A stretch of DNA of 64,000 nt from contig NZ_CP064939.1 of NCBI RefSeq assembly GCF_015679185.1, forward strand, positions 2,790,001 to 2,854,000. Reading direction: 5' to 3'. A program made the translations under genes and the position numbers. This DNA comes from Pedobacter endophyticus (lineage in GTDB: Bacteria > Bacteroidota > Bacteroidia > Sphingobacteriales > Sphingobacteriaceae). Positions 50,663-59,724 of this stretch are shown here, piece after piece (positions within the stretch are counted from its first letter, which is position 1; every line of letters begins with the position of its first letter). Under the pieces are notes generated by a model. It searched no databases, had not been told where the DNA came from, and worked only from the letters and a program-made list of their open reading frames with translations.

Positions 50663-53653
50663 TTAGAGTTTTCTGGCAACTTCAACTTGTTCGTAAGCTT
50701 CTACAATATCGCCAACTTCAATGTTGTTAAAGTTCTGGATATTTAAACCACATTCGTAACCTTTGCTCACTTCTTTAACGTCGTCTTTATAACGTTTTAA
50801 CGAGGCAAGTTCACCTGTGTAAACTACAACACCATCTCTAACGATACGGATCTTGCTGTTACGGGTAATTTTACCATCGAGTACCATACATCCTGCAATG
50901 GTACCAACTTTGGTGATTTTGAAAGTCTCGCGAATTTCAACGTTGGCCACAATTTTCTCTTCAAACTCTGGATCCAACATCCCTTCCATTGCCGATTTGA
51001 TCTCGTTAATGGCATCGTAAATGATAGAGTATAAACGGATATCGATTTGCTCTTGCTCGGCCAGTTTACGTGCACCTGTTGATGGACGAACCTGGAAACC
51101 AATAATAATCGCATCTGAAGCGGAAGCTAACAATACATCAGATTCTGAAATCTGACCTACACCTTTACTGATTACGTTGATCTGGATCTGCTCGGTTGTA
51201 AGCTTCAATAATGAATCTGACAAGGCTTCGATCGAACCATCCACATCACCTTTAACAATGATATTAAGCTCTTTAAAGTTACCGATTGCCAAACGACGAC
51301 CGATTTCATCCAAAGTAATGTGTTTTTGTGTACGCAAACCTTGCTCACGTTGCAACTGCATACGTTTGTTTGCAATATCTCTGGCTTCACTTTCGCTTTC
51401 AAGCGCATTGAAACGATCGCCGGCGGTAGGCGCACCTTGCATACCTAGAACCTGTACGGGTTGCGATGGGCCTGCTGAATCTACCTTAGCGCCACGTTCG
51501 TTGGTTAGTGCTTTTACACGTCCGCTGTAACTACCTGCTAAAATCGGATCTCCTACCCTCAATGTACCGGCTTGAACCAATACCGTGGTAACAATACCGC
51601 GTCCTTTATCAAGGGCCGATTCAATTACGGTACCTAAAGCTCTCTTATTCGGATTTGCTTTAAGCTCTAGTAACTCCGCTTCTAGCAATACTTTGTCTAA
51701 TAATAAATCGACGTTCAAGCCGCTTTTGCTCGAGATTTCCTGCGATTGATATTTACCGCCCCAATCCTCAACCAAAATATTCATTACCGATAACTGTTCG
51801 CGTACTTTATCTGCATTTGCACCTGGCTTATCTACCTTGGTGAAAGCGAATACCAACGGAACGCCTGCTGCCTGAGCATGGTTAATGGCCTCTTTTGTTT
51901 GAGGCATCACCGCATCATCAGCAGCAATTACGATAATGGCAATATCGGCAGCCTTGGCACCACGGGCACGCATGGCCGTAAAGGCTTCGTGACCTGGAGT
52001 ATCTAAGAAAGTTACTTTTTTGCCCGATGGTGTAGTTACCATGTAGGCACCAATGTGCTGGGTAATACCACCAGCCTCGCCAGCTACCACATTCGCTTTA
52101 CGAATATAATCGAGCAACGAGGTTTTACCGTGATCGACGTGACCCATGATGGTAACCACCGGGGCTCTTTCGATCAAGTCTTCTTCGTTATCTTCTTCCT
52201 CAATAATGTTGTCTTCCTCTTCATCCGGTTTCACGAATTGAATTTCGTAACCAAACTCGTCGGCAACAATAGTTAAAGTTTCAGCATCTAAACGTTGGTT
52301 AATGGAAACGAACATACCTAAGCTCATACAGGTTCCAATAATTTTGGTAACCGGTACATCCATCATGTTCGCTAACTCATTAGCTGTAACAAATTCTGTT
52401 ACTTTTAATATTTTTGATTGTGCATCGAGCTCGTTTGCTGCTTCCTCGGCCGATATTGCCACATCATCACGTTTCTGACGGCGCAATTTGGCACGTTGAG
52501 CAAATTTACCCGATTTACCAGCTCCACTTAAGCGAGCCAGTGTTGCTTTAATTTGATCTTGAATTTCTTTTTCAGTAGGTTCCTCTTTAGGGCCTGTTGA
52601 AGCATTTCTGTTTTGGAAACCTGGCCTGTTTCTATTTCCCTGGTAAGGAGTGCCGCCTTGTCCGGCAGGGCGATTTCCCTGATAAGGTGTACCACCGGGT
52701 CTGTTACCCTGGTAAGGTTGGCGAGGTTGCCCTGGCGCACCACCTTGCTGGCCTGCAGGATTTTGTCCTGGCTGACCATGTTGTCCGGGTGCTCCCGGCG
52801 TTTTTTTACGTTTGCGTTTACGTTTAGCGGCCTCGCTATCGCTAGATGAAGCTACAGGGCTATTTCTTCTGTCTGGCGTGGTAGGCAAGGTAATTTTACC
52901 AACGATATTCGGACCACTCAATTTTACTGTTCTGGCCTTAATAACTTCGGGCTCAGTGGTTGAGGGTTTTTCTTCTGCTTTTGGCTTTTCTACTGGCTTA
53001 ACAGGCTCTGGTGCTTTTGCAGCCGGAGCGGCAGGCGCTTCCTCTTTTTTTACCTCAGCCGGTTTTACCTCAGCTTTTGGTTGTTCAACAGGTTTAGCAG
53101 GCTCTTCTGTTTTAGGCGCAGGAGCGGCTGCAGGTTCATCTTTTTTGCCCGGGCGTGTTTTCGAATTAAGATCACTTAAATCAATCTTACCTACAATTTT
53201 AACACCTGGTAAACCGCTTTCGTCTGCCTTATCTTCTGCTTTATTTGCTGTAGTTTGTTCTGCTGGTGCCTGAGGCGCAGTTTCGGCCTTAGGCTCTGGC
53301 GTTTCGGGTGCCTTAGGCTTCTCTACCGATGGAGTAAAGGATTGAGCATTCTTAATCAGGATCTCATCACCTTTCTCAAAGTCGGTATTTTTCTTTGGCG
53401 CTTCTACAGGCTTTTCAGTCTCGGGCTCATCACGACGTATTTTACCAATCACTATTTGCTTGGCTTCTTCTCTTACGATCTTATCTCCCTGATACTCTTT
53501 TAATAAGGCACTGTACATATCTGGCGTAAGTTTAAACATAGGGCTTTTCTCGGCCGAGAATCCCTTTTTGTTTAAAAACTCAACGGCCGTACCCATGCCT
53601 ATATTAAGTTCCTTAATAGCTTTAATTAAAATGATTGGTTTGTCGTCTGACAT
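50663..53653 (-). CDS. infB: Translation initiation factor IF-2
   Basis: A protein of 996 residues, long for the family because of its N-terminal region. Residues 1-60 are the IF2 N-terminal domain ([20 protein letters not shown]). Residues about 85-250 are Pro/Ala/Glu-rich, and about 285-340 are Gly/Gln/Pro-rich with GQPGQ and PYQGNRP repeats. The GTPase has G1 [12 protein letters not shown] near residue 505, G3 [15 protein letters not shown] and G4 FTKVDKPGA. Domains II-IV follow. It delivers initiator tRNA to the 30S subunit. It is the last gene of the rimP-nusA-infB operon. Confidence 0.97.
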   Translation of the reverse strand: MSDDKPIILIKAIKELNIGMGTAVEFLNKKGFSAEKSPMFKLTPDMYSALLKEYQGDKIVREEAKQIVIGKIRRDEPETEKPVEAPKKNTDFEKGDEILIKNAQSFTPSVEKPKAPETPEPKAETAPQAPAEQTTANKAEDKADESGLPGVKIVGKIDLSDLNSKTRPGKKDEPAAAPAPKTEEPAKPVEQPKAEVKPAEVKKEEAPAAPAAKAPEPVKPVEKPKAEEKPSTTEPEVIKARTVKLSGPNIVGKITLPTTPDRRNSPVASSSDSEAAKRKRKRKKTPGAPGQHGQPGQNPAGQQGGAPGQPRQPYQGNRPGGTPYQGNRPAGQGGTPYQGNRNRPGFQNRNASTGPKEEPTEKEIQDQIKATLARLSGAGKSGKFAQRAKLRRQKRDDVAISAEEAANELDAQSKILKVTEFVTANELANMMDVPVTKIIGTCMSLGMFVSINQRLDAETLTIVADEFGYEIQFVKPDEEEDNIIEEEDNEEDLIERAPVVTIMGHVDHGKTSLLDYIRKANVVAGEAGGITQHIGAYMVTTPSGKKVTFLDTPGHEAFTAMRARGAKAADIAIIVIAADDAVMPQTKEAINHAQAAGVPLVFAFTKVDKPGANADKVREQLSVMNILVEDWGGKYQSQEISSKSGLNVDLLLDKVLLEAELLELKANPNKRALGTVIESALDKGRGIVTTVLVQAGTLRVGDPILAGSYSGRVKALTNERGAKVDSAGPSQPVQVLGMQGAPTAGDRFNALESESEARDIANKRMQLQREQGLRTQKHITLDEIGRRLAIGNFKELNIIVKGDVDGSIEALSDSLLKLTTEQIQINVISKGVGQISESDVLLASASDAIIIGFQVRPSTGARKLAEQEQIDIRLYSIIYDAINEIKSAMEGMLDPEFEEKIVANVEIRETFKITKVGTIAGCMVLDGKITRNSKIRIVRDGVVVYTGELASLKRYKDDVKEVSKGYECGLNIQNFNNIEVGDIVEAYEQVEVARKL

Positions 53654-53710
53654 TTAGCTCCTGTTATTTTTATTTAATACAAAAGTAGTGTTTATTTGGC
53701 AATTACACCA

Positions 53711-54955
53711 CTATTCAAATTCTGACTGCAAGATCTGAACCACTTCTTTAATGGTTTCTTCTTCTAAGTCGGTGCGTTTCACCAAATCTTCTACCGAAAG
53801 TGCTAGTACACTTTTAGCAGTATCGCAACCGATAGCCTTTAGTTCATCAATGATCCAGCTGTCAATCTCATCTGAGAATTCTTCCAGATCCACATCCTCG
53901 TCGTTTTCTGCTCCTGCTTCGCGATACACGTCAATTTCGTAACCGGTTAATTTACCGGCCAGTTTAATATTGTGTCCGCCACGTCCAATGGCCAATGAAA
54001 CCTGATCTGGTTTTAAGTAAACCGATGCATGTTTTGTTTCATCATCCAATTTTATAGAAGTGATTTTTGCCGGGCTTAAAGCACGGGTAATGTATAATGA
54101 AATGTTGTTTGTGAAGTTAATCACATCAATATTTTCGTTTTTCAATTCGCGAACGATACCGTGAATACGCGACCCTTTCATCCCTACGCAGGCACCTACC
54201 GGATCGATACGGTCATCGTACGATTCTACGGCTACCTTAGCACGCTCTCCCGGTTCGCGAACAATTTTCTTAATGGTAATTAAACCGTCGAATATTTCCG
54301 GAACCTCAAGTTCGAACAAGCGTTGTAAAAACTCTGGTGCCGTTCTCGAAATGATAATTTTCGGGTTGGCGTTGATCATTTCTACCTTCGAGATTACGGC
54401 TCTTACCGAATCGCCTTTTTTGAAATAATCGGCAGGAATCTGCTCAGTTTTAGGCATCAAAAGCTCATTACCTTCGTCATCTAACACCAAGGTTTCTTTT
54501 TTCCAAACCTGATACACCTCGCCTGTTATAATTTCTCCAACCCTGTCTTTATATTTTTTAAAGATCTCGTCTTTCTCCAGTTCCAAAACCTTCGAAACCA
54601 AGGTTTGGCGTGCAGCTAAAATAGCTCTACGGCCAAAGCTTTCTAAAGTGATTTGCTCAATGTAATCATCACCAACTTCTAACGAAGGGTCGTATTGATG
54701 TACTTCAGCAAGTTCAATTTCCAGATCATCATCCTCAGAAAACCCGTCTTCCATCACCTTTCTTGTTCTCCAGATTTCCAAATCCCCGTTATCAGGATTC
54801 ACAATCACATCACAGTTTTCGTCGGTTCCGTATTTTTTACGCAACATACTACGAAAAACTTCTTCCAGCACACTGATCACCGTTGGGCGATCTATATTTT
54901 TAAAATCCTTGAACTCCTGAAAAGAGTCGATCAAATTAATTGTTGTAGTACTCAT
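53711..54955 (-). CDS. nusA: Transcription termination/antitermination factor NusA
   Basis: A protein of 414 residues. The N-terminal RNA-polymerase-binding domain has RPTVISVLEEVFRSMLRKKYG. The S1 domain (about 130-200, with VGEIITGEVYQVWKKET) and two KH domains follow: PVGACVGMKGSRIHGIVREL and QVSLAIGRGGHNIKLAGKLTG by position. A short helical end contains one helix-hairpin-helix-like repeat (LKAIGCDTAKSVLALSVEDL). It lacks the duplicated acidic repeats of E. coli NusA, as is usual for Bacteroidota. It lies between rimP and infB. Confidence 0.95.
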   Translation of the reverse strand: MSTTTINLIDSFQEFKDFKNIDRPTVISVLEEVFRSMLRKKYGTDENCDVIVNPDNGDLEIWRTRKVMEDGFSEDDDLEIELAEVHQYDPSLEVGDDYIEQITLESFGRRAILAARQTLVSKVLELEKDEIFKKYKDRVGEIITGEVYQVWKKETLVLDDEGNELLMPKTEQIPADYFKKGDSVRAVISKVEMINANPKIIISRTAPEFLQRLFELEVPEIFDGLITIKKIVREPGERAKVAVESYDDRIDPVGACVGMKGSRIHGIVRELKNENIDVINFTNNISLYITRALSPAKITSIKLDDETKHASVYLKPDQVSLAIGRGGHNIKLAGKLTGYEIDVYREAGAENDEDVDLEEFSDEIDSWIIDELKAIGCDTAKSVLALSVEDLVKRTDLEEETIKEVVQILQSEFE

Positions 54956-55104
54956 TTTTTGCCATGATTAAATAGATTAGTAAGATTACAAGATAATCTC
55001 GTTTTTGCTCATTAACCGTATTACTTAAAAATTATTAATACACTTATTTTTAACTATGTTTGAATAGATCAGCAAGATTACACGAATGCAACTTATTGTT
55101 TCTA

Positions 55105-55569
55105 TTATTTAAAGCTCACTAAAACTGTTATTTCTAATATATCATTAAACGGAACTTCTGTTTGAATTGTTACCGCTTTTTTTCCTTTTTCTTTAACCGA
55201 TTCTTCGATGATCAGGCCATTGTATGTAACTTCGAGCAGCTTTCCCTCTTTTTTCTTACCCTCGTTCAATCTGATGCTTATCGTACGCCCAATGTTTTTT
55301 GTGTATTGGCGAACGAGCTTCAACGGCTCTCCTACTCCGGGCGAGGAAACCTCTAAATTATAGGCTTGCTCGATCACATTTTCTTCTTCTAAATGAAAAC
55401 CAACATGCCTGCTTATTGCTGCACAATCTTGTATGCTAATACCTTCGTCGCCATCAACATGAATAATTAATTTATTGTTCGGCAACATTTTCACTTCAAC
55501 CAGGAATAATTCTGGCCGATCGGCGATTTTCTCCTCTACGAGATCCGCAACTCTCTTTTCTACCTGCAT
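55105..55569 (-). CDS. rimP: Ribosome maturation factor RimP
   Basis: A protein of 154 residues. VEEKIADRPELFLVEVKMLP and IHVDGDEGISIQDCAAISRH form the N-terminal RimP domain. NLEVSSPGVGEPLKLVRQYT is the family signature. The C-terminal SH3-like barrel follows (GRTISIRLNEGKKKEGKL). It helps 30S assembly. It is the first gene of the conserved rimP-nusA-infB operon. A 150-bp AT-rich gap separates it from nusA. Confidence 0.94.
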   Translation of the reverse strand: MQVEKRVADLVEEKIADRPELFLVEVKMLPNNKLIIHVDGDEGISIQDCAAISRHVGFHLEEENVIEQAYNLEVSSPGVGEPLKLVRQYTKNIGRTISIRLNEGKKKEGKLLEVTYNGLIIEESVKEKGKKAVTIQTEVPFNDILEITVLVSFK

Positions 55570-55592
55570 ATTTCAACCTGATTTCATAGAAA

Positions 55593-55611
55593 AAGGGGAC
55601 ACTGTCCCCTT
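55593..55611. terminator. Short hairpin upstream of rimP
   Basis: AAGGGGAC (55593-55600) pairs with GTCCCCTT (55604-55611) around a 3-base loop. On the minus strand it is followed by TTTTTC. It may end the transcript of the lipoprotein gene before the rimP operon. Confidence 0.65.
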
Positions 55612-55690
55612 CTCTTTTCTTCGATTACGATGCAAATGTAGAAATTTTTTATGAAAAATCCAACACTTCGCCTAATTATTATGCTGATAA

Positions 55691-56122
55691 TTACCGCTTA
55701 AGAATTTGTTTTTGTGGCTGTAAGTTCTGTTTTATTGTTCCCGAGAACAGCTTACCTGCATTGGCGAATTTAGCGTCTATATAGCTTTCGATCAGATAGC
55801 GCTTGTTTTTTTCAAAGGCTTTGTACGGAGTAAAAATAAGCGAATCGCCTGCAAAAGTATAGGTTCCGTTTATAGCAACCTGATCTTGCAGGCTGTCTGT
55901 TTCTGCCGGCAAAAGAACAACGGACACCAGGTTTAACGAATCGCCACCGGCCGAATAGGCATTTTTAGCCTGTAATAAACTTGTTGCGTCGAAATTTTTA
56001 AGTATAATTGATGAGCTATCCTCTGAAAACTTAATTACAGGTTTATTGTTAGTTCCTGTGCAAGCAGCAATAAACATTGCCAGTACAATAAGTGTAAAAA
56101 ATTTAAATGAGATTTTAAACAT
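55691..56122 (-). CDS. Small lipoprotein
   Basis: The start is set at the second ATG (MFKISFKFFTLIVLAMFIAAC); an earlier ATG adds only two residues. A lipobox ending AAC TGT precedes a 125-residue beta-rich domain (IKFSEDSSSIILKNFDATSL, VAINGTYTFAGDSLIFTPYK, YLIESYIDAKFANAGKLFSG). The ISFTPxxxFxxxxxY-like pattern resembles Ig-like domains (Big_5) found in Bacteroidota lipoproteins. The function is unknown. It lies upstream of rimP on the same strand and is divergent from the holin-like gene with a 12-base gap. Confidence 0.7.
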   Translation of the reverse strand: MFKISFKFFTLIVLAMFIAACTGTNNKPVIKFSEDSSSIILKNFDATSLLQAKNAYSAGGDSLNLVSVVLLPAETDSLQDQVAINGTYTFAGDSLIFTPYKAFEKNKRYLIESYIDAKFANAGKLFSGTIKQNLQPQKQILKR

Positions 56123-56140
56123 CCACAAAACTAAACAATT

Positions 56141-56485
56141 ATGAGATTAATTATTGAAATCCTTTTGATGGGATTAGCCTTTTTTATCGGGGCAAAACTT
56201 GTTCCGGGAGTTAGTGTCGACGGTTATGGCAGTGCTATTTTGGCCGCGGTTTTAATAGCGCTTGCAAATGCCACTATCGGCTTCGTTTTAAGATTGCTTA
56301 CTTTTCCGATCAACTTTTTAACCCTGGGCCTGGTATCATTCATTATCACTGTGTTAATGATTTTGTTGGTTGATAACATGATGACTTCTTTTAACACTTC
56401 TGGCTTTTGGGCAGCTGCATTTTTAGCCATAATTGTGGCATTAATTAAGGCAATATTTAGTGCTGTAGCGGGCGAGAAAGAGTAA
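56141..56485 (+). CDS. Holin-like membrane protein (Phage_holin_4_2 / YvlD family)
   Basis: A protein of 114 residues with four membrane helices. FFIGAKLVPGVSVDGYGSAILAA, LRLLTFPINFLTLGLVSFII and the closing AIFSAVAGEKE are typical of the YvlD/Phage_holin_4_2 family. Despite the name these are chromosomal, non-phage proteins of unknown role. No phage gene is near. A heptamer array begins 5 bases after its stop. Confidence 0.88.
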   Translation: MRLIIEILLMGLAFFIGAKLVPGVSVDGYGSAILAAVLIALANATIGFVLRLLTFPINFLTLGLVSFIITVLMILLVDNMMTSFNTSGFWAAAFLAIIVALIKAIFSAVAGEKE

Positions 56486-56489
56486 TTTT

Positions 56490-56560
56490 AGTCCGGAGTC
56501 TTGAGTCTGTAGTCTTGAGTCTATGTAGCTCAGACTCCGGACTTTCCGACTTCGGACTAC
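56490..56560. repeat. Heptamer inverted pair with no gene inside
   Basis: Five forward units (AGTCCGG, AGTCTTG, AGTCTGT and others, 56490-56524) are followed after 8 bases by GACT units in the opposite sense (GACTCCG at 56533, then 56540, 56548, 56555). The arms are mutually complementary and could form a hairpin. The right arm contains the stop codon of the acyl-CoA dehydrogenase gene. Confidence 0.85.
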
Positions 56561-57696
56561 CTAATCACTTCTCTCGAAATTACCATTTTTTGTATTTCCG
56601 AAGTACCTTCATAGATCTGAGTAATTTTGGCATCACGCATTAAGCGCTCTACGTGGTATTCTTTAACGAAACCATAGCCGCCATGCACCTGCACCGCCTC
56701 AATGGTAACGTCCATGGCTACTTTGGAAGCATATAATTTAGCCATTGAACCGGCTTGAGTGTAGGGCAAACCCTGATCTTTTAGCCACGCCGCTTTGTAA
56801 ACCAATAATCGTGCAGCCTCGATTTGAGTAGCCATATCTGCCAGTTTAAAGGCAATGGCCTGATGCTCGGAAATGGGTTTGCCAAACGTTTTACGCTGTT
56901 TTGCATATTGTGTTGCGAGCTCGAAAGCGCCCTGCGCAATGCCCAGTGCTTGCGCAGCAATTCCGATGCGGCCTCCCTCCAGTGTTTTCATGGCAAACTT
57001 AAAGCCGAAACCCTCCTCGCCAATCCTATTTTCCTTTGGCACCTTAACATCATTAAACATTAAAGAATGGGTGTCAGAACCGCGAATACCTAATTTGTTC
57101 TCTTTTGGGCCAACGGTAAATCCTTCCATTCCCTTTTCAACTATGAAAGCGTTTATGCCTTTATGCCTCAACTCTGGATGGGTTTGCGCAATAACTAAAT
57201 ATGTTGAGGCGGTACTGCCATTTGTAATCCAGTTTTTGGTGCCGTTTAAAAGATAGTGGTCGCCTTTATCTTCTGCAGTGGTGTGTTGCGAAGTCGCATC
57301 TGATCCGGCTTCTGGCTCTGAAAGGCAAAAGGCCCCGATTTTTTCGCCTGATGCCAGGGGCTTTAAATATTTTTCTTTTTGCTCTTCACTGCCATACTTT
57401 TCCAACCCATAACACACCAGCGAATTGTTTACCGAAACCACAACAGAGGCTGAAGCATCGATTTTGGAAAGCTCTTCCATAACGAGTACATAGGAAATGG
57501 CATCGAGGCCGCTGCCGTTGTATTTTGGATCGACCATCATCCCTAAAAAGCCCAGTTCACCAAGCATTTTTACCTGCTCGGCCGGAAACTTCTGGTGCTC
57601 ATCCCGTTCTATTACTCCAGGCTTTAGTTCCTGTTGCGCAAAGTCGCGGGCGGCCTGTTGAATCATTAATTGTTCTTCACTTAATTCGAAATGCAT
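56557..57696 (-). CDS. Acyl-CoA dehydrogenase (short-chain type)
   Basis: A protein of 379 residues. LSEEQLMIQQAARDFAQQEL opens the all-alpha N-terminal domain. The FAD/substrate loop is AFCLSEPEAGSDA, then TNGSTASTYLVIAQT, and RKTFGKPISEHQAIAFKLAD. The catalytic glutamate lies in IYEGTSEIQKMVISREVIR near the C-terminus (about residue 365). The length and motifs match butyryl-CoA or similar short-chain dehydrogenases. Electrons would pass to ETF. No other beta-oxidation gene is adjacent. The stop codon lies within a heptamer array. Confidence 0.92.
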   Translation of the reverse strand: MHFELSEEQLMIQQAARDFAQQELKPGVIERDEHQKFPAEQVKMLGELGFLGMMVDPKYNGSGLDAISYVLVMEELSKIDASASVVVSVNNSLVCYGLEKYGSEEQKEKYLKPLASGEKIGAFCLSEPEAGSDATSQHTTAEDKGDHYLLNGTKNWITNGSTASTYLVIAQTHPELRHKGINAFIVEKGMEGFTVGPKENKLGIRGSDTHSLMFNDVKVPKENRIGEEGFGFKFAMKTLEGGRIGIAAQALGIAQGAFELATQYAKQRKTFGKPISEHQAIAFKLADMATQIEAARLLVYKAAWLKDQGLPYTQAGSMAKLYASKVAMDVTIEAVQVHGGYGFVKEYHVERLMRDAKITQIYEGTSEIQKMVISREVIR

Positions 57697-58207
57697 AACA
57701 TTTTTTGTATAAAAGGTTAGTAAATCAAATATAGCATTTTTAAGCTAAATTACTATGGCTGCATAGTAATTTTTCCAGATTCGACTTTGTAAGATGGTTG
57801 GATTGAGCATAGAAATTGCAGCTAATTGTATGTCATTCTGCCATTGATTAGCCCCCCCCATCTGCGTATTATTTACATATTTATGCGTCTCTCCCTAATT
57901 AAGCACGCTGTCATGCTGAGGCACAGCCTGTCCCGATTTCTCGGGGAAGCATCCCCAAGCAATGAGATGCAAAACGCAAACAGCCCATCGGCAAAGAGGG
58001 GATTTGTGGGCAAGGACGGTGATACGTAGGCTGCAGATGCTTTCCCAAGAAATCCTATGGGGTGGACATACCTCCTTTTTTGCGCCGTCATTCCCGCGCA
58101 GGCGAGAATCTTAATGCTCGGCATCTAATTTTTTGCGTATTAGGATCCCCTACCGATAGCTATCGGTACAAGCTACCAATGACAGCACGGGTTTTGTCAT
58201 ACACTGC
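57697..58207. repeat. Gene-free gap with families B and G
   Basis: Family B lies at 57910 to about 58021 (GTCATGCTGAGGCACAGCCT, then CCCCAAGCAATGAGATGCAA). Family G lies at about 58086-58183 (CCCGCGCAGGCGAGAATC, then CCGATAGCTATCGG). The last palindrome is the same as that inside the composite repeat at 18082-18100. No credible gene. Confidence 0.75.
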
Positions 58208-59188
58208 CTATCGCGAAGCTTTCTTTCCTACAACCAAAAAGAGGCTGAAGCAACCAAGAAGAAGTATCAATAAAATTTGCGAGGAATGAATGATAGTGGC
58301 ATAGGCTAATCCATCGTTGAAAGAGACCGCATAGCGCACTAATGATTGCGCCACCATCCAGTGGAAAACACCAATTCCGCCCTGAACGGGGGCAGCCATT
58401 GCAAACCCAGAAAACACCAGTGCGGTAAAGGCGGCACTTACGCCTAACGTAGTGGTCGCCTGCATTGAATAAAAGCATAAATACATTGATAGCATGTAAA
58501 ACAACCAGATTGCAACGGTGTAGGCTAAGAATAATCCTTTATTTTTTAGCTTCTTATAGGAGCCAAAACCCTGCCGCAAGCCAACAAAAATTTTTAAAAA
58601 TTTACGATTGAATCTCTTTCGTAAGATGTAAACTGCAGAGGCAAGTAAAAGGAATAAAACAATGCCGGCTATGGCGAGCCAATAGTAATTTAACGAAGCG
58701 AGTTTTTTGGTTATGGCGAGATAAATGGTGCCATAAAGAAAGTTGGATACCCTGTCGTACTGGAAGATCAACATCGCAAATGCGCTTAAAAACAGGATTA
58801 AAACATCGAAAAGGCGTTCGGTAATTACGGTTCCGATTGAAGCGAACATGGGTACCTTTTCTGTTTGCCTGATCACGGAGCATCGCCCAATTTCTCCAAA
58901 CCGCGGTAAGGCCAGATTGGCTAAATAACCAACCATTACGGCATGATAAACATTCCAAAAGCCGACGTTATATTTTATGGAGCGATAGAGCATTTGCCAC
59001 CTCAGCGCCCGTAAAACATGGGCCAGCCAAACAGTGACGACAGACGCGAATACCCAAAAATAGTTTGCCGCCTCGATTTCGAGCCAGATGCCGCCTAAAT
59101 CCTGTCCCCGAAATGCCAAATACAACACTGCAACTCCTATCAAAAACAGGATGATGTACTTAAGCGCTGTTTTTGGATAGAATTTCAC
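58208..59188 (-). CDS. Flippase-like membrane protein (LPG synthase TM / UPF0104)
   Basis: A protein of 326 residues with eight to nine membrane segments. AHVLRALRWQMLYRSI, FWNVYHAVMVGYLANLALPRFGE and RCSVIRQTEKVP match the UPF0104/AglD/MprF-like membrane domain. GFAMAAPVQGGIGVFHWMVA is the conserved C-terminal segment. The domain is known from lysyl-phosphatidylglycerol flippases and from archaeal glycan proteins. Here the synthase domain is absent, so it probably moves or presents a lipid. It is the last gene after panD, 6 bases away. Confidence 0.85.
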   Translation of the reverse strand: MKFYPKTALKYIILFLIGVAVLYLAFRGQDLGGIWLEIEAANYFWVFASVVTVWLAHVLRALRWQMLYRSIKYNVGFWNVYHAVMVGYLANLALPRFGEIGRCSVIRQTEKVPMFASIGTVITERLFDVLILFLSAFAMLIFQYDRVSNFLYGTIYLAITKKLASLNYYWLAIAGIVLFLLLASAVYILRKRFNRKFLKIFVGLRQGFGSYKKLKNKGLFLAYTVAIWLFYMLSMYLCFYSMQATTTLGVSAAFTALVFSGFAMAAPVQGGIGVFHWMVAQSLVRYAVSFNDGLAYATIIHSSQILLILLLGCFSLFLVVGKKASR

Positions 59189-59194
59189 ACAGGG

Positions 59195-59545
59195 TTATTT
59201 TAGCAAATGGTTGTTATCGTCAGGAAAAACAAGAATCGGGTTGTATTTTTTGGCGTCTTCTATCGGCAGGGAGCCGTAAGACATAATGATCAACACATCG
59301 CCCAGCTGTGCCAAACGAGCGGTTGCACCATTTAAACAGATGGTTCCCGTGCCGCGTTCGCCTTTAATTACATAGGTTTCAAAGCGGGCACCATTATTAT
59401 TATTTACAATCTGCACCTTCTCGTTAGCGATGATGTTCGCTGCGTCCATCAAATCCTCATCAATCGTAATACTGCCAACATAATTCAGCTCGGCCTGTGT
59501 TACCCTAACACGGTGTATTTTCGATTTTAATATTGTAATAACCAT
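59195..59545 (-). CDS. panD: Aspartate 1-decarboxylase
   Basis: A protein of 116 residues. The self-cleavage site is Gly24-Ser25 ([13 protein letters not shown]), where Ser25 becomes the pyruvoyl cofactor. Lys9 and [19 protein letters not shown] carry the family's other key positions. It makes beta-alanine from aspartate for pantothenate synthesis. It is downstream of panC on the same strand, but a 179-bp gap with a heptamer array intervenes. Confidence 0.95.
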   Translation of the reverse strand: MVITILKSKIHRVRVTQAELNYVGSITIDEDLMDAANIIANEKVQIVNNNNGARFETYVIKGERGTGTICLNGATARLAQLGDVLIIMSYGSLPIEDAKKYNPILVFPDDNNHLLK

Positions 59546-59563
59546 GCTGCAAAGTTAGGAATT

Positions 59564-59626
59564 AGTTTTGAGTTTAGAGTCTTTAGTCGGGAGTCCGAAG
59601 TCAGAGGTCATAGATCGGAAGTCGGG
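59564..59626 (+). repeat. Heptamer array between panC and panD (9 units)
   Basis: Nine 7-nt units with no slip from 59564 (AGTTTTG, AGTTTAG, AGTCTTT, AGTCGGG, AGTCCGA and others, with two slightly altered ones). It lies in the panC-panD gap. There is no inverted partner nearby. Confidence 0.88.
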
Positions 59627-59724
59627 AATTTGAAGAAAGCATAAATAGCAAGCTGATAACCTAAGTCCGCAGGTCTTAATACTTTGTCAAAGGCATCCCT
59701 ATGGGAGATACTTGCCTCTTGATA

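Noticed and set aside
56141..56485. Prophage remnant suggested by a holin-like protein
   Set aside because: The Phage_holin_4_2/YvlD family is widely chromosomal, and no other phage gene is in the window.
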